The translations under genes were made by a program, and so were the position numbers. Below, piece by piece: positions 59,758-64,000 of a stretch of DNA of 64,000 nt. Each line of letters starts with the position of its first letter. The first letter of the stretch is position 1. The notes under the pieces were generated by a model. It worked only from the letters and a program-made list of their open reading frames with translations, did not search any database and was not told the origin of the DNA. Location of the stretch: NCBI GenBank assembly GCA_002863125.1, contig PKEB01000004.1, forward strand, positions 124,001-188,000, read 5' to 3'. The stretch is from Flavobacteriales bacterium (GTDB taxonomy: Bacteria > Bacteroidota > Bacteroidia > Flavobacteriales_D > Sanyastnellaceae).

Positions 59758-61142
59758 GCGTCGAGAATGGATTCAAAGGTTTCGGGCCGGTCCCAGTTGG
59801 CCTCGATGCCTTCTTGGGACAAGATTTTCTCCATAATACGATCTTGGCGCTGCCCGGCCTCCAGCGCCTCTTCGTACGGCGTGTGGCTGAACGTGACTTG
59901 GGAGTAGAGGGGAAGCCAACGTCCGGGGTAATTGGTGGCCAATTTGGCCTCGATTTTCTTGCGGAGGAGGAAAGCGGGATCGCCTGTTTTGTCGCGCATT
60001 TCGATGTAATTCCGCAAGGCCAACTCGAGGATGGCATCGCCGGAAGGCTTTCGCAATTCCGTATAGCGCTGCATGGTTTTTGCCCAATCTTGGGACGATT
60101 CCATGCTGTCGAGCAGTTCGCTCAACACCGAGCAATCCTCCATGCCGCTGTTCATGCCTTGACCGTAAAAAGGAACAATGGCGTGGGCGGCATCGCCCAT
60201 CAAGCAGATGGCATCGCCGTGGTGCCATGGATAGCATTGGGTCATGACCAATGAGCTCGTCGGGTTGGCCAACCATTGAGCTGCATAATCTGGAATCAAC
60301 GGGATGACGTCCGGAAAATGCGTGCTGAAATACGCCGTGACCGTGGCTTCGCTGTCGAGTCCGTTCAGTCCATTGGGGCCGTCGTAGGGAGCGAATACGG
60401 TGCACGTAAAGGTGCCGTCGGGATTGGGCAATCCCATCAACATGAACTCGCCGCGCGGCCAGATGTGCAAGGCGTCTGCCTCCATCTTGAACTGGCCGTC
60501 AGCCGTGGGACGCATCTCAATTTCCTTGTAGCCGTGGGTCAAATACCGCTGAGCAAAATCAAAACGGTCCGTGCGCATCAGCCGGTCCCGGACCGCACTG
60601 AACGCCCCGTCTGTCCCGAAGATCCGATCAAACGCTTGCGCGTGCGTCTGGTCCCCGCCGTTGTCTAACGTCAGTTCGTTGGCCTCCAAATCAATGTCGA
60701 CGCAGCGGTGGTCAAACCGGTAGGTGACTTGTGCGTGTTTCTCCGATTCTTCCACCAACAAGCGGTTGAGCAAGGCCCTAGATACCGAGTAAATGCACTG
60801 CGGATCGTCAAATTTCCCCTGCGCTTCTGGCAGGCCGTACGGTTGGCGTGTGAGGGTGCCGTCCGTTGCGTGCATGGTGCGGTGGGTGATGGGAAGGGCG
60901 ATTTCACGGACCGCGTCCGCGATGCCGGCTTTCTCGAGGGCGCGCCATCCCCGGTCGCTCAGGGCGAGGTTGATGCTGCGGCCTCCTTTGTACGCTCCGG
61001 TCCGTGGGTCAGGTCGGCGTTCGAACACGTCAACATGGTGCCCGCGCTGCGCGAGCATCAACGCCCAAAGGCTTCCCACCAAGCCGGCGCCGACTACGGC
61101 CATTTTCTCCGGCGCCAAAGCGTGTTTTTCGGGTGTGGACAT
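59736..61142 (-). CDS. kmo: Kynurenine 3-monooxygenase
   Basis: A 468-residue FAD monooxygenase. The FAD loop GAGLVG is at residues 18-23, GRSINLALSDRGW near 54, FGTDGAFSAVR near 165 and GDAAHAIVPFYGQGMNSGMED near 300. It hydroxylates kynurenine to 3-hydroxykynurenine in tryptophan catabolism or NAD synthesis. The usual partner genes (haaO, kynU) are absent here. The ATG at 61142 follows the cystathionine enzyme gene by seven bases. Confidence 0.93.
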   Translation of the reverse strand: MSTPEKHALAPEKMAVVGAGLVGSLWALMLAQRGHHVDVFERRPDPRTGAYKGGRSINLALSDRGWRALEKAGIADAVREIALPITHRTMHATDGTLTRQPYGLPEAQGKFDDPQCIYSVSRALLNRLLVEESEKHAQVTYRFDHRCVDIDLEANELTLDNGGDQTHAQAFDRIFGTDGAFSAVRDRLMRTDRFDFAQRYLTHGYKEIEMRPTADGQFKMEADALHIWPRGEFMLMGLPNPDGTFTCTVFAPYDGPNGLNGLDSEATVTAYFSTHFPDVIPLIPDYAAQWLANPTSSLVMTQCYPWHHGDAICLMGDAAHAIVPFYGQGMNSGMEDCSVLSELLDSMESSQDWAKTMQRYTELRKPSGDAILELALRNYIEMRDKTGDPAFLLRKKIEAKLATNYPGRWLPLYSQVTFSHTPYEEALEAGQRQDRIMEKILSQEGIEANWDRPETFESILDAWESQSA

Positions 61143-61149
61143 GCGGTGT

Positions 61150-62319
61150 TTAGTGGACGGTGGCTTCGATGGCTTGGTGCAAATCGGCAATGAGGTCGTC
61201 GGCATCTTCGACCCCGACGCTCAGTCGGACAAATCCATCGGAGATGCCCAGTTCAGCGCGGATTTCAGCCGGTACGCTGGCGTGCGTCATGGCCGCAGGA
61301 TGTTCGATGAGCGACTCCACACCGCCGAGGGATTCTGCGAGGGCAAAAATTTGCGTAGCCGCAACCAGGTTTTTCGCTTGGTCGAGGTTGTTCCCCTTGA
61401 TTTCGAAGGCAATCATTCCACCAAAATCATCCATTTGACGCGCTGCGACGTCGTGACCGGGGTGGTCTTCAAACCCGGGCCAGTAGACCTTTTCGATCTT
61501 GGGGTTGTCGCGCAACCAGTGCGCCACTTTCCGGCCATTCGCACAGCTGCGCTCCACGCGCAAGTGCAGCGTCTTCAGCCCGCGCAAGACCAAGAACGAA
61601 TCGAACGGTTGGGCGATGGCTCCGCAGTTGTTTTGCAACGTCCGCAGTGGGGCGTCGATGGCTTCGTCCTTCGTGACGAGCGCGCCCATCACCACATCGC
61701 TGTGGCCGCCGAGGTACTTGGTGACAGAGTGCATGACGATGTCCGCACCGTGCTCCAACGGGCGCTGCAGCATGGGTGAGGCGAACGTATTGTCCACGGC
61801 GAGCACGATGCCGCGGGGCTTTGTCAGGTCGGCAATGGCCCGGATGTCAGTGATCTGCATCAACGGGTTCGTTGGGCTCTCGAGCCACACCAATTTGGTC
61901 TTGTCCGAGATGGCCGCTTCCACGAGGCTCGGGTCTTGGGTGTCGACAAAATGGAACACGATGCCCATCGGCGCGTGGTTGGTCCGGAACAGCCGCGCAG
62001 TGCCGCCGTACAGGTCCTGACCTGCGATGACTTCGTCACCAGGCTTCAAGGTCTTAAGCACCGTATCAATCGCCGCGAGTCCCGAAGCAAAGGCCAAGCC
62101 GTGGGTTCCGCCTTCCAGCTCCGCAAACGCCGTTTCAAGCGCGGCCCGTGTCGGGTTGTGGCTGCGCGAGTACTCCCAGCCCTTGTGCACACCGACGGCC
62201 TCTTGCACATAGGTGGACGTCTGGAAAATGGGGGTCATGATGGCCCCCGTCGAAGGATCCGGCTCCACTCCGGCGTGCACCGCGCGCGTGCCTTTGCCCA
62301 ATTTTTTCAAGTCTTTCAT
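61150..62319 (-). CDS. Cystathionine gamma-synthase/lyase family PLP enzyme
   Basis: A 389-residue PLP enzyme. The phosphate loop segment YSRSHNPTR is near 50, ASGLAAID near 78, the aspartate in LAVDNTFASP near 176, and the PLP lysine is K201 in SVTKYLGGHSD. Family members work in methionine or cysteine synthesis (gamma-synthase) or in reverse transsulfuration (gamma-lyase); the sequence does not decide between them. It is coupled by ATGA with the upstream flippase-like gene. Confidence 0.9.
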   Translation of the reverse strand: MKDLKKLGKGTRAVHAGVEPDPSTGAIMTPIFQTSTYVQEAVGVHKGWEYSRSHNPTRAALETAFAELEGGTHGLAFASGLAAIDTVLKTLKPGDEVIAGQDLYGGTARLFRTNHAPMGIVFHFVDTQDPSLVEAAISDKTKLVWLESPTNPLMQITDIRAIADLTKPRGIVLAVDNTFASPMLQRPLEHGADIVMHSVTKYLGGHSDVVMGALVTKDEAIDAPLRTLQNNCGAIAQPFDSFLVLRGLKTLHLRVERSCANGRKVAHWLRDNPKIEKVYWPGFEDHPGHDVAARQMDDFGGMIAFEIKGNNLDQAKNLVAATQIFALAESLGGVESLIEHPAAMTHASVPAEIRAELGISDGFVRLSVGVEDADDLIADLHQAIEATVH

Positions 62320-63398
62320 GGTGTTCCAAAGTTACGTTCCTTTCTCCGGGTTCGCACCAGCCAACTGGGCAATACAAACGCCCCTGCGACGAGGTAGATG
62401 AAGTAGGTAAACGTCCGCCAAATCAGCACGACAGCAGCGATGTAGGCCAACCCCGTCAGCTCCCCAAGGAAAGCGGGCAAGCCGAGTTCAGCCGCACCGG
62501 AAGATCCCGGGGTAGGACTGATGGACAGCACCAACCAGAGCACCAACTGACGGGCCATAACGGCCGCGTGATCCAAGGAAGGGTAAAAAATCAGCAGCAC
62601 CATGTTCAACGTGGCAAACCGTGCCGTCCAGCTCGAACACGTTGCCGCGAACCCACCCACCCAGTACCTCCACGAGGCGGATCGGATGTTGCGGGATGCC
62701 TCCAACAGGTCGCTTGACCAGGCGTCGATGCGATCGCTCCAGCGACGAAGGAGCCAAGTGGTTCGGGCCCATTGCAGCCCGCGGTAAGTCCCCTGCGGCC
62801 GGATGACCAACCCGAGCAAAATGGTGGTCGTCAACGTCGCTATGAATGCGTAGGCCACCCAAAAAAGCGAGCCCCACGCGGCCGATTCGAGGCCCTCGGG
62901 AAATACGGATTGCCCACCGAAGCTGGCGAGCAAGAACACAAGGGGCACGGCAATCAAGTAAAACGCCTCATCCATCAAGGCCGTAGCAAACACTGTTGCC
63001 AAGCTTTTGCCCCATCGGAGGCCGTCGCGTTTCAGGATGACCACGGCCACCGCTGAACCACCGACCACACTCGGGGTGAGCGCAGAAGAAAGCTCCCACA
63101 GTAGGATGTTTTCGGTGGCTTGCCGCCACGAGAAGGATTGAAAGGAGAGGATGCGCAGGCGAACGATGTAGCCGATGTCCCGGACGAGCACACAGGCGAT
63201 GACGCCCAGCAAGGCCCACGTGGACCGCCGGGACCATTCAAACTGTTGGAGCAGGGCCCACGAGGTGGTGGCTTCTCCCGTCTGCGGGTCGGTCACTTCG
63301 TGATGCGCACCAAACCACGCCACAGCCCCAGCAGCGACCGTGCCGATGAGCAAGGGGGCAATCCATTGGGTCCACTTGAAAGGTGCGCCTTCCGCCAT
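62316..63398 (-). CDS. Lysylphosphatidylglycerol synthase-type flippase-like membrane protein
   Basis: A 360-residue polytopic protein with about eight helices. The segments SALTPSVVGGSAVAVVILKRDG near residue 110 and SPTPGSSGAAELG near 300 are characteristic of the UPF0104/AglD-like family, where they form a lipid cavity. The MprF synthase domain is absent. Its role may be lipid-linked sugar or phospholipid movement. The ATG at 63398 is chosen over a GTG two codons upstream. Confidence 0.85.
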   Translation of the reverse strand: MAEGAPFKWTQWIAPLLIGTVAAGAVAWFGAHHEVTDPQTGEATTSWALLQQFEWSRRSTWALLGVIACVLVRDIGYIVRLRILSFQSFSWRQATENILLWELSSALTPSVVGGSAVAVVILKRDGLRWGKSLATVFATALMDEAFYLIAVPLVFLLASFGGQSVFPEGLESAAWGSLFWVAYAFIATLTTTILLGLVIRPQGTYRGLQWARTTWLLRRWSDRIDAWSSDLLEASRNIRSASWRYWVGGFAATCSSWTARFATLNMVLLIFYPSLDHAAVMARQLVLWLVLSISPTPGSSGAAELGLPAFLGELTGLAYIAAVVLIWRTFTYFIYLVAGAFVLPSWLVRTRRKERNFGTP

Positions 63399-63402
63399 GC
63401 CC

Positions 63403-63410
63403 ACAAGTTA
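63403..63410 (-). promoter_or_regulatory. Weak near-leaderless -7 element (flippase-like gene)
   Basis: On the minus strand TAACTTGT ends four bases (GGGC) before the ATG at 63398, with the TA and TT positions of the consensus kept. Confidence 0.3.
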
Positions 63411-63418
63411 CCTCGAAC

Positions 63419-64000
63419 TCAAGCGTAGGCGTGGCTGCCTTCGGAACAATTTTGGCACATCTCCAGGGCGGATCGGTTGGAGAAAATTTGGGCGCGAAAT
63501 GCCTCGTATTCCGGACTGAACCAGATGTCCTTGAACGGCTGTTCCCCGACCGAACCCATGGTGTGGTGTGCGTCCTTGTCGAAGCAGCAGGGGACCACCT
63601 TGCCGTCCCAGGTCATCACGCAGCCGTGCCACATACGCCAGCATTCGTCCGCCAGCGGATTGCGTAAAAACCACTCGCCATTGGGGTTGCGGTCGTAGCG
63701 GCGCAGCTCGGGGGATTCGGTCAGCAGGGGGTGTCCGTCTTCCGGCTGATCGATTTGCGCGGTCTTGATGACCAGCTCATCCACACCGATGCGTTGCGCG
63801 TGCTGCTTGATGGTGTCGACTTCGTGCTCGTTGGGTCCCACCACCAAAAACTGCCACACCAGGTGAGGCCCGCGGCCGCCGTTGGCGCGGCGCGCTTCCA
63901 CCATGTTGCGGGTGCCTTCGAGCACCTTGTCCAGTTGCCCACCGACCCGGTAAGATGCATACGTGTCCTGGGTCATGCCGTCGATGCTGATGATCAGGCG
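63419..64000 (-). CDS. Radical SAM/SPASM protein, C-terminal part
   Basis: The last 193 codons of a gene that starts beyond the window edge. Near the edge, RLIISIDGM-type sequence is the late radical SAM barrel. The C-terminal SPASM region holds cysteines at CWRMWHGC, VVPCCFD and MCQNC that would bind one or two extra iron-sulfur clusters. SPASM enzymes modify peptides or proteins, or act in cofactor biosynthesis. The substrate is not visible. It stands 20 bases before the flippase-like gene. Confidence 0.88.
   Translation of the reverse strand, partial: RLIISIDGMTQDTYASYRVGGQLDKVLEGTRNMVEARRANGGRGPHLVWQFLVVGPNEHEVDTIKQHAQRIGVDELVIKTAQIDQPEDGHPLLTESPELRRYDRNPNGEWFLRNPLADECWRMWHGCVMTWDGKVVPCCFDKDAHHTMGSVGEQPFKDIWFSPEYEAFRAQIFSNRSALEMCQNCSEGSHAYA

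Noticed and set aside
1-64000. Defence island, prophage, integrative element or biosynthetic cluster
   Set aside because: No integrase, transposase, nuclease cluster, toxin-antitoxin pair, NRPS/PKS or tRNA attachment site was seen; the gene content is housekeeping and gene spacing is uniform.

Overview
The window reads as a chromosomal segment of a free-living member of the Bacteroidota, most likely a Flavobacteriales-like lineage with unusually GC-rich DNA (by eye a little under 60% GC). The evidence is gene order and promoter style. CBS protein, nadK, a DUF6089 outer-membrane protein, uppS, bamA, two ompH genes and murI stand in the order typical of Flavobacteriia. lolC-like, rbfA and hflX, and mreB-mreC-mreD-mrdA-rodA, are also family-typical. 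Promoter-like sites follow the Bacteroidota -7 consensus TAnnTTTG, and Shine-Dalgarno sequences are essentially absent. I saw no rRNA, tRNA, CRISPR array, insertion sequence, prophage or defence island.

Layout. 1-2901 (+): end of a YfiR-like gene, a TPR protein and a HAMP/SpoIIE phosphatase. 2906-5586: a universal stress protein (-) and a ClC chloride transporter (+). 5590-7094 (-): alpha/beta hydrolase and pdxJ. 7158-15118 (+): cell-envelope operon from the CBS protein to murI. 15108-24702 (-): long same-strand run lpdA, pabB, tilS, queuosine-precursor transporter, dsbD-like, gmhA, yifB/comM and a gamma-carbonic anhydrase. 24843-33764 (+): MMPL exporter, rfbA, polyprenyl synthase, an unknown small protein, sucA and sucB. 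33978-41117 (-): purH and the rod-shape operon. 41212-45110 (+): orphan ABC permease, rfbD and a phosphosugar mutase. 45115-52572: short mixed transcription units (cvpA, GNAT, DUF2795, cobalamin adenosyltransferase, dCMP deaminase, ctpA, sod, ispD, CPBP protease, dusB). 52573-56155 (-): haem-protein pair, hflX, rbfA and a LolC/E-like permease. 56183-64000, mostly (-): gdhA, a divergent SDR, mce (+), an unknown barrel-like protein, kmo, a cystathionine synthase/lyase, a flippase-like protein and a truncated radical SAM/SPASM gene.

How the genes fit together. Most are core functions: envelope assembly (BamA, two OmpH chaperones, UppS, MurI, Mre/Rod/PBP2, LolC/E), central metabolism (SucA, SucB and one of the E3 partners, Lpd), isoprenoid supply (IspD, polyprenyl synthase), cofactors (PdxJ, NadK, PabB, Kmo) and translation (TilS, DusB, RbfA, HflX). 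A cobalamin adenosyltransferase and a methylmalonyl-CoA epimerase together suggest a B12-dependent methylmalonyl-CoA route, although the mutase is not in the window. The dense packing, with many 4-base ATGA/GTGA overlaps, indicates translational coupling.

The most notable non-genic signal is a recurrent module: a TAnnTTTG-like octamer ending exactly four bases before the start codon of at least ten genes, which suggests leaderless or nearly leaderless mRNAs. The most notable protein architecture is a DsbD-like reductase whose six-cysteine N-terminal periplasmic domain is duplicated in tandem. I found no convincing new multi-gene system.
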